Positions 10,988 to 21,670 are shown, counted from the stretch's first letter. The stretch: 64,000 nucleotides of DNA from Breviolum minutum Mf 1.05b.01 (GCA_000507305.1 DF240734.1:1438-65437), one strand, 5' to 3'. Made by a program: numbers and translations. Notes: a model not told the origin generated them from the letters alone.

Positions 10988-11082
10988 TTTCTTTTGGCGT
11001 CCCGTCTTGGATAAGACGTCCGCCGCCACACCATTCTTGCCCTCCAAAGCACGCCTCGGGGAAAAACTACGCATCAACTTTA
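10988..11082 (-). CDS. Candidate internal exon, unknown product
   Basis: 95-nt GC-rich island. On the minus strand CAACTTTCACGCAG precedes it and GTGAAA follows. The reading includes SFSPRRALEGKNGVAADVLS and ends in phase 0. The plus strand is also open (TSAATPFLPSKARLGEKLRI) with splice-like borders, so strand is uncertain. Product unknown. Confidence 0.25.
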
Positions 11083-11158
11083 CTGCGTGAAAGTTGATGC
11101 TTGCCAGTATGGGGCAAGGTCGAAGTGCAACAAATCAGTTGAGTCTTTTTAGATTTTT

Positions 11159-11263
11159 GGATGTTTCCAAAAATAGGGGGATTTCCCCCCAAATCATCCA
11201 TTTTAATAGGGTGTTCCATTCCAAACCATCCATTTTGGGGTACCCCTATTTTTGGAAACACCC
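11159..11263 (+). mobile_element. Family B MITE-like element
   Basis: GGATGTTTCCAAAAATAGGG at the left and CCCTATTTTTGGAAACACCC at the right, nearly 20-bp inverted ends. The middle has AAATCATCCATTTTAATAGG and AAACCATCCATTTTGGGGTA. Confidence 0.9.
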
Positions 11264-11575
11264 AATTTGCGGCTTGGCTTCCGTAAAGAAACTTTGATCT
11301 ACGGGTTTTCCCAGTGATCCCGTGGTCATGTCGTCCCCAACCACCGAGGCAGCTCACTTGATGGAATGGATGACATCTGGATCCTCTTCCTTAGACGTAT
11401 GACAGAGTCATCCGGGAACGGGCGGCCAGGGGGAATGGTTTTCACCCTGGCAGGATACGGATACCCAAGACAAACAACATGAAAGAGTGGTGTTTTGCTT
11501 GTTTCCCCCTGTAAAGGTCCAATGAATCCAGGTTTTTAACATGTTCACGTTTCAGGAGTTACAAACCGAATAATA

Positions 11576-11691
11576 CAGGGGTCGTTATATTACCAACCCA
11601 TACACATGCATTATAATCATGGAAATCCCTGAAAATTACCATAGGTTTGTATTGCTTGATTCCCCAAACAAATTGCAATATAATGACTCCT
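11576..11691. mobile_element. Family M element
   Basis: CAGGGGTCGTTATATTACCA at the left and ATAATGACTCCTATAA at the right. The interior TATAATCATGGAAATCCCTG matches the copy at 7704. Confidence 0.65.
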
Positions 11692-11710
11692 ATAATCTCT
11701 GATTAGTTAT

Positions 11711-11804
11711 TACCCATAGGATCCATGTATGGTATATTTACCTACATTTACCATAAAAATTCACTAAATGTAGGTAAATATACCATACATGGATGGTATG
11801 GGTT
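11711..11804. mobile_element. Family G foldback element
   Basis: ACCCATAGGATCCATGTATG pairs with CATACATGGATGGTATGGGT. GGTATATTTACCTACATTTA pairs with TAAATGTAGGTAAATATACC perfectly. This is the best-preserved G copy. Confidence 0.9.
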
Positions 11805-11981
11805 ATGATCATCCAAGAGGAAGCAACTGTGTGAATCCTTTGTTGATGTGTCAAACATTTCTTTGACTTCTTTTGGAAGTTCTACAGGCTGGTCATCACG
11901 ACAGGCTGGTTGAAATCCTCCATGAGAAAATGTTTCTGGACAACTGCTGGAGGTTCAAAATATTCACATCGTTCCATGGAG

Positions 11982-12096
11982 TTTCCTGGTTCCCTTAATA
12001 GGTGGTAGGTGATATATAAGTCCCCAGTATATACCACTTATATATTGCCTATTGGGTGATTATAAATCACCTACCACATATTCAGGGAACCAGAAA
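11982..12096. mobile_element. Family L foldback element
   Basis: TTTCCTGGTTCCCTTAATAG, then GTGGTAGGTGAT, pairs with ATCACCTACCACATATTCAG then GGAACCAGAAA. The middle ACCACTTATATATTGCCTAT is shared with a half copy at 26670. Confidence 0.8.
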
Positions 12097-12227
12097 CAGC
12101 TGTTGAATCGTTGTGCCAACAGCATTGACTTGTACAAAAAATACCCAGTAATGTCTTCACAGTCCGCGGTGTTGATCATATTCAAAGTAATGTCTTGGGA
12201 GGGGTTCCTTTTCTTAATCTAAAATAT

Positions 12228-12333
12228 TACCCTCCGGTAAACAAACATAGCAATGGAAAATCCCCATCTTGAATAGGAAATACATCTTCAAATGGTGGAT
12301 TTTCCATTGCCATGTTAGATTACCGGAGGGGTA
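12228..12333 (+). mobile_element. Family D3 element
   Basis: TACCCTCCGGTAAACAAACA at the left and TGTTAGATTACCGGAGGGGT then A at the right. ATAGCAATGGAAAATCC pairs with GGATTTTCCATTGCCAT. Almost identical to the copy at 28401, hence young. Confidence 0.92.
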
Positions 12334-13119
12334 GTCCAAAACCAAAATTGGTACAGGTCCTTTGCTTGAAGACCCTGTGTCTTTTTGTTGCGTTGGTAAT
12401 TTCAGGATGTCCAACCATCACTTTTCATGACTTTGGTTGAGTTCTGGCAACACCCTTATTATATATACAGAAAGGCTACACGCGCCTGCTATATGCATGT
12501 ATATATATGTACAGAGTATAAATATATAATTGTATTTATAGATAATATATGTGCTACAAATCATATAGAGTACCGCCAACAAAAGGGTGATTACATCAAC
12601 ACCACCTTTACTCAAAAAACAATTTTCTTCATTGAATCGATTGAGGTGTCCCAACCTAATAAACTAAACATGCAAAAAAAAAGAAAGCCGAAAAATGTCT
12701 TAGATGATGTATCTCCTACTTAAAGAATCACGGGAATTTCTAGCCAGCTATCTCAGGCGGAGGACAATCGGCAAGTTCATACAAGTTCATCGAATCTCAA
12801 ATCTTGATCCAGATGAAGCCTTTTGCAAAAAAATTGTGGAACAGAAGTTCGACTGTTTTCTTTTGTCTTTTGCGGGCCATCGGCTTAAGCCGTTTCTCCA
12901 TTTTTGTGTTTTGCTTTGCGACAAAATAAACGTCCCCGTACTATTCGAGAAGTACAAGGAATTCTGTAGATCCAATCTTCAATTGGTTTTTTGTTTAGGG
13001 GATGGACAACACAAAAAAGAGTCATGTAGAATCAATCCTCACCCCCATATCCATTCGATGGCAAAATCCAATTCTCGTTTTTTTCTTGTTTGGAACCTCG
13101 GTTTTGTTTGGAACCCAAA
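12334..13119. other. Repeat-poor stretch with a long uncertain frame
   Basis: A plus-strand frame from 12704 runs 190 codons to 13276. It shows no recognisable domain and its last part crosses the family G element at 13120. AT-rich TATATGCATGTATATATATG lies near 12490. Confidence 0.3.
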
Positions 13120-13210
13120 TACTCAATGTATGGATGTATGGTATATATCCACCTACATGAAAACCATATCATCCATTCATGTAGGTAAATATACCAGTCC
13201 AATTGAGTGT
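13120..13210. mobile_element. Family G foldback element
   Basis: ACTCAATGTATGG and CCAATTGAGT form the ends. GGTATATATCCACCTACATG pairs with CATGTAGGTAAATATACC. The inner ATGAAAACCATATC differs from other copies. Confidence 0.7.
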
Positions 13211-13485
13211 TTTGTTTGGAAAGAAGTTACATTGGAATGCCTTTGCCGTCCTTTTCGGGGGGAAAACGGCACCTAAGATCAATATTTGAGAGATCCAAGA
13301 AGCTGTATCCAACAAACCTTTGACACGAGGAAGAAGCTTGTGCCCATGCACACCTGAAACACCGTGAAACTCACGGACGATGTGAGTTTAACCAAGTTTA
13401 AGATGTGAGTTTCACTAAGTTTAAGAGCGATTTCCCTCCTGAAAAATGCTGGAGTCGGTCAAACCTTTGCTTTTGGTATTTGGGG

Positions 13486-13624
13486 TACCTCCAAAAAAAC
13501 TAACAGCAATCAATTCAAAGCACCTGAAAACGGATGGATTTTTGGAATACGATCCGGCTTCCGGCTTTGGCTATGGCGGCGATTTTCAGGGGTAAACTCG
13601 CTGTTAGCTTTTGGGAGTTGGTAA
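13486..13624 (+). mobile_element. Family D4 element, divergent
   Basis: TACCTCCAAAAAAACTAACA at the left and TGTTAGCTTTTGGGAGTTGG then TA at the right. The core has CACCTGAAAACGGATGG and GATTTTCAGGGGTAAAC. Confidence 0.6.
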
Positions 13625-13905
13625 CTTTTCAGGGGCAAGCTGTTGAACTTTGGGGGGTGTATTGGGATACAAGTTACCCCTCCACTGCCCTGTTTTCCAC
13701 TGAACCATGCTTGGAAGAAGAGCACCCCCTCTATCTCTGCATGATCCAGAATCTATGCTCCCATAGCACTCTATTTCAACTTTCTGGGGGATGGCCATCA
13801 TTGATCTGGCCAAATTAGATTATGTCACCGTTTTTGGTGGTATGAGGTCGGGACCTAATTTGACCAGAAACATGCAATGTCATTCCTGGTGGTGACTGTT
13901 ACTGC

Positions 13906-14036
13906 TAGGGTATCCCAGGAAGCTAGTAAAAGGTTAGTAAGTGGGTTATAGCCCCCATATACCCCATTTATAAGCAGCTTATAACCCATTTACTAACCAG
14001 TTTCTAACTTTGTGGGACATCCAAGTGGGTAGAGGA
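13906..14036. mobile_element. Family E1 element, divergent ends
   Basis: CTAGGGTATCCCAGGAAGCT at the left and GTTTCTAACTTTGTGGGACA then TCCAAG at the right. The middle GGGTTATAGCCCCCATATAC and AGCAGCTTATAACCCATTTA are typical of E1. Confidence 0.65.
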
Positions 14037-14678
14037 GCAGCATCCCAAGATGTTTATTTACTTTTCACTCTGCACTTTGAAAAAAAGGCTGCAAAATGAG
14101 TGCTACTAATGACTGAGCAACATAACACTCGGGAACCAACAGGAAAACATAGCATCTTGCTCGTGTGTGTGTGTTTATCTCCGTTACAGGTGCTTTTTAC
14201 ATGATTTCACTGTTAATTTCGGGATTCTAATCCTCCTGTCCAAATCCCTTCTGAAATAAGGATGTCATTAAATGGTTAAGAACACAAATCATTAAGAAAC
14301 AAAAACTCACCAGAAATGTGTTCACTGTCATTCTGAGAGCTGGATATCCCCAATCCCAAAACCACCATTGTATGCTTTCCGCGCTCAGGTTTCCCTATAT
14401 GTTTCAACTCGGTTTTGACAAATTTCCACACAGCAAATCTGTGAATTTCAACATGATTGAGATGTTTCTGATGTTTGAGTCCAACATGTTTGTCACAAAT
14501 CCTTTTCGTGACAAAAATCACTGGAACTTCATCATGAAGTCATCCCTCGTCTCCGTTTAACAAAAAAAACCCTAGATGCTTACAAAAAGCACACCTTGCA
14601 CACTCAGATGTAGTTTAAAAACAAAAGAACAAAAAACAGATCCAAACAAAAAAAAACACAAACAGTCACAGTCGCAAA
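14037..14678. other. Stretch without recognised feature
   Basis: Opposed frames at 14276-14560 carry no recognisable domain. A short GTGTGTGTGTG run lies near 14163. No element seen. Confidence 0.35.
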
Positions 14679-14804
14679 GATACTGTTGATGGAAGAACTC
14701 CTGCATCACCTGGGATGTATAAATACCCTGTATGTAATTCATGGGTTATATAAACTACAAACCTCAACTGGTAAACGCAGGATTTCTGAACCATCAACAA
14801 TATC
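14679..14804. mobile_element. Family F foldback element
   Basis: GATACTGTTGATGGAAGAAC at the left and GATTTCTGAACCATCAACAA then TATC at the right. The middle has ATCACCTGGGATGTATAAAT. Related to copies at 18676, 32618, 44685, 48370 and 62947. Confidence 0.75.
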
Positions 14805-14885
14805 ATCATTTTGATATATATATATATCCATACAAGAAATCTCCTAAGCCTTCAACAGATTCGGATTCCCATATTGAAAAACAAA

Positions 14886-15009
14886 CCCCTCCCTGAAACT
14901 AACAGCGAGTTTAGCCCTGAAAAACAATTTTGTTGGAAGATAACTATTTCCTTTTGGGGCACTTTCGGCCTACTTTCAGGGGCAAATTGGTGAGTTTAAG
15001 GAGAAGGGT
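14886..15009 (+). mobile_element. Family D4 element, damaged right end
   Basis: CCCTCCCTGAAACTAACAGC at the left, then TTGTTGGAAGATAACTATTT and CCTTTTGGGGC, then CGGCCTACTTTCAGGGGCAA. The right end AGGAGAAGGGTA is degenerate. Confidence 0.75.
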
Positions 15010-15031
15010 AGCCCCTGAACTCACCAAAATC

Positions 15032-15128
15032 TACCCTCCAGGGAATTAACATATCCCACCTTGGGAAAAGGAAAATCATCTTCAAAAGTACCTATTTAAA
15101 ATGGGATATGTTAGTTTCCAGGAGGGTA
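15032..15128. mobile_element. Family D5 element
   Basis: TACCCTCCAGGGAATTAACA then TATCCCACCTTGGG at the left pairs with ATGGGATATGTTAGTTTCCA then GGAGGGTA at the right. TA borders. The core GAAAATCATCTTCAAAA is shared with 54921. Confidence 0.88.
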
Positions 15129-16335
15129 CATCTTTTGTTTATCGTTTGTTTTTTTTGTTCCAAGTAACCCATGAGTTGGATACATTCCACCGTCAAGCGT
15201 CTCACCAAGGGATCCTCTTGGTGTCTTTTTTGTTCAAAGAGGGGGGATCTTGGAAGTTGGCGGGTTCAGGCATTCGGCTAACACCCCTGAAATTGAACAT
15301 AGATACCCAAGATTGCCATGTTTCAAAGGAGATACTGTACATTCTTTTTTAACTGTCATGGTTGGTATCTATATATTATGATTTTCGGGGGGGATAAGCA
15401 CTTAAGTATTGCATGCCAGTTTTTCCCAATAATTGGCAGAGCTTTTTGAAATACATCCCCACGCAAAACCTGAAACGTCAAGTAGGTAGAGAAGTGGATG
15501 CTAAATCACTCGAGATGGACGAATGCACAAGTACATGTGCATCAATTTTTTGTTTCATCTTCAATGTTTGATATGCATGGAATCTTGCCTAAGAAAAAAC
15601 CTCACCATGTTGATCGTGCAAGTGTAATTTTATGGCTCATAAATCGGAATGACCACCAGTCAAAGTTCGAACAGCTCACTCTTGAAATCGTACCCAAACA
15701 TGGGAGGCTCACAAAAAGGGTGTTTTTTCTGGGAATACCCATTGATCGATGAAAATCCATATTAACTAAGACACGAAAAATGTTTCTAGAAAATGGGGAT
15801 ACCTTTCGATGCTTAATGCTTCGGGTTTTTCCGGTGCGCGGTTTCCATCTAGGATGTGGATGCATAACAAAAACATCTGCAAATAATGGGGGAAAAAAAC
15901 CGACCAACGTTTGACTGGCAAACGCTGGAAATAATGAAGCATCACAACCCGTATCTCTTTTTATGGCATTTCCTAAGCAAACACACACATCTTGGCTGAA
16001 GCTGTCCATTCACGGCGTAAAAGCAGGCAGTTTTTTTACCCCACCAAAAAAGCACAAAAAAGCTGGGTCTTCGGACTGCGTGGATGAGACGCTTGGCAAT
16101 CTCAGCACCTAGTGAAGTTTTGGGTGATAAATTTCACCAAGCAACGAAGGCAAAATGGAGATTGTTCATTCAAAATGGTTTATTATGAATTACTGTATAC
16201 TATAGGGGAGAGAGAGAGAGAGCGGATAAAACACAAATGATTCGTTAAAGAAAAAATAATATCACGTTATAATGATGCTAATATGCATATAAATAGTAGT
16301 AATATGATCGAGGGTGATAATTAAGTAGTATCAGT
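15129..16335. other. Long stretch without recognised feature
   Basis: Contains opposed open frames near 15498-16009 without a recognisable domain, and a GA run at about 16207-16222. No element ends recognised. Confidence 0.35.
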
Positions 16336-16339
16336 ACAT

Positions 16340-16440
16340 GGATGTTTCCGAAAATAGTGGCACCCCCCAATCATCCATTTTAATAGGGTTTTCCAATATA
16401 AACCATCCATTTTGGGGTACCCCTATTTTTGGAAACACCC
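16340..16440 (+). mobile_element. Family B element with 4-bp duplication
   Basis: ACAT at 16336-16339 and again at 16441-16444 flank GGATGTTTCCGAAAATAGTG and CCTATTTTTGGAAACACCC. This fixes the borders and a 4-bp target duplication. Confidence 0.9.
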
Positions 16441-16552
16441 ACATGGGTGCATCACACCATTAGTTCTTCCTGAACCAAAAAAATGCCTGACGACCGTGTC
16501 GGATTGAGCGTTGGTCGTTCGGGGGGGGGAAAAGGCGATGCTTCTCACTGTC

Positions 16553-16756
16553 GATTGGATGTCCCAAGTAGTTTTTCTACAAGGTTAGGATCAGTGGGTT
16601 ATACCCTCTGATAAACTAACATAGCTGGCTGGAAAACCACCATTTTTAATAGTAGACACATCTTCAAATTGGTGGATTTCCCATTGCTATGTTAGTTTAC
16701 CAGAGGGTAACCCCAATACATCCCATTTATAAGTAGTTCACAACCCACTGATCCTA
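16553..16756. mobile_element. Family E1 element interrupted by a D3 element
   Basis: Left part ATTGGATGTCCCAAG to GGATCAGTGGGTTATA, right part AACCCCAATACATCCCATTT to CCCACTGATCCTA. The two parts rejoin to the normal E1 core GGTTATAACCCCAATA once the D3 element at 16602-16709 is removed. A second E1 follows directly. Confidence 0.8.
16602..16709 (+). mobile_element. Family D3 element nested in E1
   Basis: TACCCTCTGATAAACTAACA at the left and TGTTAGTTTACCAGAGGGTA at the right. It sits at the TA of the E1 core GGTTATAACCCC, leaving TA on both sides. This shows a TA target and that D3 moved after E1 at this locus. Confidence 0.9.
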
Positions 16757-16914
16757 ACTTGGATGTCCTGTTGGAAGTGGATGGATCAAAGGTGATCGGA
16801 TCAGTGGGTTGTTTAACCCAAATACATCCCATTCATAAGTATAGGTATAGGTTAGTTATAACCCATTGATCCTAACCATATTGATCCTAACCTCCTGGCT
16901 GGACATCCCCAAGT
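16757..16914. mobile_element. Family E1 element, long variant
   Basis: ACTTGGATGTCCTGTTGGAA at the left and CTGGCTGGACATCCCCAAGT at the right. The insert GTGGATGGATCAAAGGTGAT is shared with the copy at 55193, a recognisable subtype. Confidence 0.8.
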
Positions 16915-16936
16915 AGTTGTTTTTTGCATTTTGGCT

Positions 16937-17055
16937 CCGAAAAGTTCTCGGAGCGAAAAATTCCTGAAAAAATCATGGAAGATGAAATTTCCAACCAAAA
17001 TTTGGCCACTTCGGCCTATTTTCAGGGGTAAACTTGCTGTTGGTTTCAGGGAGTG
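16937..17055 (+). mobile_element. Family D4 element, divergent left end
   Basis: The right part CGGCCTATTTTCAGGGGTAA, then CTTGCTGTTGGTTTCAGGGA then GTG, is D4. The left CTCCGAAAAGTTCTCGGAGC forms its own small hairpin in place of the normal terminus. Confidence 0.55.
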
Positions 17056-17778
17056 TGCGGCTAAAACTTGCAGAAAATTCTTGGGTTCTGAAGCATACCC
17101 GGCCCCCTTGAGTTTTGCCCACTTACAAACTGTTTCAGGAATTGAATGAACTCTGGTGATCGGTTTTTGGTGATCGTGTTTGTAGTGATTTTTTCACCTC
17201 GAAAAAATCAAAAAAATGACATCCCTCCAAAAAATTCCCAGAATTAAGTTGCTGCTTTTTGGGAACAATTTGTTGAACTGCTTGGAAACCATTTGAGATT
17301 AACTTTTTGTTCCTACAAAATGTGGTGAGAATTCGATCCCTATCACCAAGAAATCGAGGCATTGGAAACAAACCTGGACCCCTGGCTACACGGTGCACAA
17401 ATTGGGATGGTACCATAAACGCAACACCCCCAAGAAAAAAGGATCAACTAAGGACCCCTTGAAAGATAGCTTGAACGTATTTTCAAAAAACTAGCGAATC
17501 TGCCTATTGTGCTGCTTGAGTCACCATTTTTCTGGATAGTTCTTCCTCAACTTCCTTGGAGAAACGACAGAAAGTTTCAGAAAAACTCTTTGAAACATGG
17601 TAGTGTTGGTATTGGATATTTGTTGTTGGATCTTCCATTCACATCATTCTATCACAACTTGAAGGTTGCCAACCCAATTCATTTTTCTCATTTCTAGTGT
17701 TTATTTTCCCCTCCCCACCAAAAAAAAGAGGCAACCGAAATTCCCAAAATCGGCAAAACATGTTTTTTCGATATTCTT
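17056..17778. other. Stretch without recognised feature
   Basis: No element ends or GC island seen. Short chance frames on both strands. Confidence 0.35.
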
Positions 17779-17953
17779 TGGCTAATCAACCAACCCCACC
17801 CCCTAACGTACCCTCCTCAGAAATAAGGCTTTAAAAAATCCGGCCTGATTTTTTCTTCGGGAAAACCAATGGTTTTCATAAGCCCTGATCATAAGGGACC
17901 CCGGCAATTTCTTGGGGAGGGCCTCTGTTAGGGGGGGGTTGGTTGACCAGTCA
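17779..17953. mobile_element. Family N foldback element
   Basis: TGGCTAATCAACCAACCCCA then CCCCCTAACG pairs with CTGTTAGGGGGGGGTTGGTT then GACCAGTCA. The left arm CCTCAGAAATAAGGC recurs at about 40564, 47632 and more weakly at 31585 and 36058. Confidence 0.65.
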
Positions 17954-18274
17954 TGCCGAGTTACTGGCAGGTATGGCGTGTTCCTTCAAATCCACAAAAG
18001 CTTCCATGGCCTAAGAAACCCCCAGAAGATTGAAACGGTCACCTGGAGGAGAAAACACACACTGATGACAACCCCAAAAAAAAACACATCCCCTTGACTT
18101 GGAACTTTTTGATACGTACATTTTGGCTGCAAATAACAGAGTGGATCTATTTAAACAATCGGTTACCATTTGGTGATGCATATCAATCCAGTTGGATGAT
18201 TACAAATCAAGAAAAAAAAGAAAAAAGCCTGGAAGGTCACCATTTTGAAATCATTTTGGATGTTTTGAAAATGC

Positions 18275-18374
18275 GGGTTTCCTAAAATGATGGTACCCAG
18301 CAACAATGGGCTTTCCTACTAAAAACGATCATTTTGGGGTGTTTTGGGGGTACCACCATTTAAGGAAACACCCA
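18275..18374 (-). mobile_element. Family B element, divergent
   Basis: GGGTTTCCTAAAATGATGGT then ACCC pairs with GGGGGTACCACCATTTAAGG then AAACACCC. The middle is more diverged than the other four copies, suggesting an older insertion. Confidence 0.75.
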
Positions 18375-18675
18375 AATTCAAGTTTTTTTTGAAAAACTCT
18401 TCGGCCTTCGGGGGGCCTTCAATGCCCTCTAGCACAAAAACAACACCCGAAAACAACGAATCCCACAGAAAATGCCGGTCCTTCCGGTGTTTTTTCCTAA
18501 TCAGAAACCACCCAGCCTTTGAAGTAGATGGAAGGAATGATCAGCCACCATAAGAAACCGAAATTTGAACGAATAGATACTGTACCCAAAAATGGATGGT
18601 TTTCTTGGAACATGGATCTCGATCCGGCTTCAAATATGTCCATTTTTGGTATCTATTCGTCGAATTTCAGGGAGG

Positions 18676-18783
18676 TACTCTTGATGGAAGAAATCCTGCA
18701 CCAGGTGATATGGAAAATATCCCATTATTTACATGGTTTTATACATCCCAGGTGGTGCAGGATTTCTTCCATCAACCGTATCA
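18676..18783. mobile_element. Family F foldback element next to a D4 terminus
   Basis: TACTCTTGATGGAAGAAATC then CTGCACCAGG pairs with GGTGGTGCAGGATTTCTTCC then ATCAACCGTA. Immediately upstream AATTTCAGGGAGGTA is a D4 right end (D4-like sequence 18595-18677), so the two share a TA. Confidence 0.85.
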
Positions 18784-19257
18784 CTAAAAGAAAAGGCCCC
18801 GATATCTTTAAGATTCTTGTTTCTTTTGCGTTGGAGGTGGGCGTAGGTTCAACATCCATGGGAATTGCACAATATGTTTCTTAATGGGTTTCAAAAAAAA
18901 AGTCACATTCTCTAAAAAGGCACCGCTTTGCAACAAGGAATAAGTACAATTTACTTTCGTGGTGTATGTTCCTCCCATTGCTATGGAAAAACTGCAGCTA
19001 CAGACCCATGTGGCCTTCCCAAACAAAAAGCATAAAAGAATTAGGCCGGTGGCTACGATGCGTGGCCCCTGTAATGCCCCGGCACCAAGCTGTTTTTGGC
19101 CATTTTCCACCCCATGTACCTGAGCAGAAACCAAAACCCCCTGCCACGTTCAAAAAAATCCTGGTTGGGTGAATGACGGGACCCCTTTACCAAAAAAAAC
19201 AATGATGAAATGGATCCCGAAAAAAAAAAAAGACAATTGAGCAATACAAAAAAAAAC
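18784..19257. other. Stretch without recognised feature
   Basis: Several A-rich runs. Overlapping frames on both strands have no recognisable motif. Confidence 0.35.
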
Positions 19258-19334
19258 CTGCTTGTTTGGTGTATATTTATATAGGGGATTGTTTCATAAA
19301 CAAAATGAAATAAGGATCCCTATCAAAGAACCCA
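19258..19334 (-). mobile_element. Family I element, reverse orientation
   Basis: Reading on the minus strand it has CTGGGTTCTTTGATAGGGAT then CCTTATTTCA and AATCCCCTATATAAATATAC. The family hallmark GGGATCCTTAT is kept, and the middle is shortened. Confidence 0.6.
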
Positions 19335-20042
19335 GATATAATCTAAGGATATCTAAGGAAAGTAAGGAAATCCAGGTTTGGGTTGTGGCCATATAACCAA
19401 CCCACGATTTTCTCTCCCCTTCACCACGATTTAAAATCGCCGGACGGGTTCCCCTTACGGCTCTGCGGACTTTAAAATCGCCGGATTCCATTTCTCCTCA
19501 GCAATGACAAGGAGGACTTGGAGGCCCCAAGGTTAGGGCCGCAGGACAAAGGATGGTTCCATTTTTTTAGAGCTGAGAAAAAGTCCACGAAAAATTTGAG
19601 GGACCAAAAAACCTGATGTTCTGGATTTCTCAACGAAAAACTCATGCACTTGGTTTTTGGATGGCCTCTTTCTGTCAGAAAACAGTGAGAGTGTGCTTCT
19701 TTCCATTTTCCAAAAATGCAAGACTTTTTGAATCCTTTTCTTGTTCTGAACACATGAATGTGGGGGGTCAATAATTTCGCCTAATTGCCAAAGCGCCAAA
19801 GCCACAGCCATTGGGTTGAACGAATTCCTTAAGCAAAAGCTTGTCTGAAATCTCTATGAATTTCCGATTGCTACCCAAAACCGGCCAATGCTCCATTTTC
19901 AACCGCCACAACCCGGTGCCTTAAGGAGACATGGCTGTCGTGTGGCCAGATCAACTCATATTTCCTACTTGTTTTTCAATTAAAAAGGGAAGGACTTCGT
20001 CGCTGGTGTTTCAGCCACACATAATTAATGCAATCTTAATAT
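19335..20042. other. Stretch with a short direct repeat
   Basis: TTTAAAATCGCCGGA occurs twice, near 19429 and 19470, as a direct repeat about 41 bp apart. A third partial match lies near 44173. Otherwise nothing recognised. Confidence 0.35.
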
Positions 20043-20161
20043 GGTAAATTGGTGGTTTGGGGCCCCGTGGCTTGGGATTCGAATCAGGTATATACCCCTA
20101 TCCCTTTCATAAGGGAGATTCCAGGAATCCAAACCACCGGGCCCCAAACCAGCAATTTAAC
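20043..20161. mobile_element. Family H foldback element
   Basis: GGTAAATTGGTGGTTTGGGG then CCCCGTGGCTTGGGATTC pairs with AATCCAAACCACCGGGCCCC then AAACCAGCAATTTAAC. The loop carries TATACCCCTATCCCTTTCAT. Abuts a J element. Confidence 0.85.
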
Positions 20162-20163
20162 AT

Positions 20164-20277
20164 TACCCTAAGAATCCGGAACCCTCCTATGCAAACACCA
20201 GACCCTCCTAATGACACCCCTGGGGCCTTAAAACAGGTGGTTTTGACACCCCATGATATCCCATGGAGCCTTAGGGT
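20164..20277. mobile_element. Family J element, long subtype
   Basis: TACCCTAAGAATCCGGAACC at the left and GGAGCCTTAGGGTA at the right. The interior AAACACCAGACCCTCCTAAT and GGTGGTTTTGACACC recur at 32342. Confidence 0.75.
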
Positions 20278-20347
20278 AGCATGGGAACGAGTAAGGAAAA
20301 CCTATCTGCCTCCAAAACAGGGGCTTAGACCATCCTAGAATCCTCCA

Positions 20348-20459
20348 ACCGTGACCTTTAAAAATCCCCGATCGTAAAAAGGTCACAAAATCGCCTTTGG
20401 AATCGGGGCAGGTGTTTTTCTCGCCATCCCAAACTTTGGTCACCAGCAGAATTGCCAGG
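20348..20459. mobile_element. Family C element, left end lost
   Basis: CGTGACCTTTAAAAATCCCC to GGTCACCAGCAGAATTG, then CCAGG at 20455-20459. The right border matches other C copies. The left TGATTCAA end is not preserved. Confidence 0.65.
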
Positions 20460-21202
20460 TGCCCTCCTGGAAAATCTGACATATTTTCTGAAAAGTCAAT
20501 TTCCAAGATGATTTTCCTTTTCCTTTCAGTTTTTGTGAGGGTATTATCGTTCCTTTATGCATTAGCCACGTAATATCCACAAAAACCATGGTAGACTTCA
20601 CAACTTCCCATATCTCAGGCTGGATCGATTTTTCCCAACTCCCCAACTTCCCCCAACGTCAAGTTGCACCGACACCGGAAACCGACTCACCACTGACCGT
20701 TCCGATTTTTTTGTTTCGGGCCCCAGGATCGAGCAATGTACTCCAGGAATTTCTTTGCCTAAGTTGAACGAAATTGTAGGCCCATGGCCATGGAGTTTTC
20801 TACCATGACGATGATTTGGGGAGATTTGTTCAAACCCCAAAAAATGGAAATCCGCCCAAATGGCAGGTGTGTTGTGTCTAGAAACGGGGAGTAGTTGTCC
20901 AACCAAACACCTATAAGCTCCATCCTTTGGGCGATTGTGCTCCAACCCGAACAGTGTACCTGAAAAAAACCGTTTATCGGCGCTGAATAGAACAGGGGTC
21001 ATGTGAGGTTGCGGCTTTACAGACCACGAAAAATGGCATCAAACTACCGGTTGGGCCGTGCAAAATCATCGCAGCTAGCAAATACTTAGTAGCATAACCC
21101 CCATGGGTCATGGTCATGTGGGTTATGGGAATTTCGGAATTTTTCCCCCCACTTAGGGGGACGATTCAACGATCACCCATGGTCATATGAATCACCGCTT
21201 AC
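20460..21202. other. Mixed stretch with moderately GC-rich, open sequence
   Basis: A minus-strand frame of 134 codons spans 20598-21002 and plus frames overlap it. Codon choice looks uneven and no domain is visible, so I do not call a gene. Confidence 0.3.
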
Positions 21203-21259
21203 GTAGGCGGGAAACCTCGTCGTCGAGGAGCCCCGCCAGGGATGTTCTACATCCCGAGC
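21203..21259 (-). CDS. Candidate micro-exon, unknown product
   Basis: 57-nt GC-rich island. On the minus strand GGGGGTTCTAG precedes it and a strong donor-like GTAAGC follows. The reading SGCRTSLAGLLDDEVSRL is open. Short length makes chance possible, and the product is unknown. Confidence 0.22.
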
Positions 21260-21670
21260 CTAGAACCCCCAAACATTTCAAAAATTTCAAAAAAGGACCT
21301 TTTTCCCAGAGTTTTTGGGAAGAAAAACAAACGGCCTATCATTTTGATTGGTAAAAAAAAAATCTTCCAAAATATTATGAAGATGGTCAATTTGAGTTTG
21401 ATGATTGAGATGGGATCTCAAAGCCAATCGAATTTCTAGAGGAGTAACCTCACTATGTGAATTTCACAAGAATCTTAGAAAGGAAAAAAGGCCCACAGAA
21501 CATTTGGAGAAAATAAATGATTCCCCCAATCCTATTTAACCACAATTTTCCTTAGTTGAGGAGGTAGGATTCTGTTTTGGAAAGGCCTATGCAAAGAAGT
21601 GAATTGAAAGCTGCGCGTCAAAGCATATCAAAGCGCATAGCTTGTTTCATTTTAAAAAAAAAAATGTGAC

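Noticed and set aside
12704..13276. 190-codon plus frame, the longest outside simple repeats
   Set aside because: Its last third crosses the family G element at 13120-13210, there is no recognisable domain, and the AT-rich composition is like neighbouring non-coding DNA. It may still be an exon but I cannot support it.
16926..16945. GCATTTTGGCTCCGAAAAG resembles the dinoflagellate spliced-leader 3' part (CATTTTGGCTC)
   Set aside because: Only 11 bases match, the rest differs, it lies in a divergent D4 element and no donor follows at the right place.
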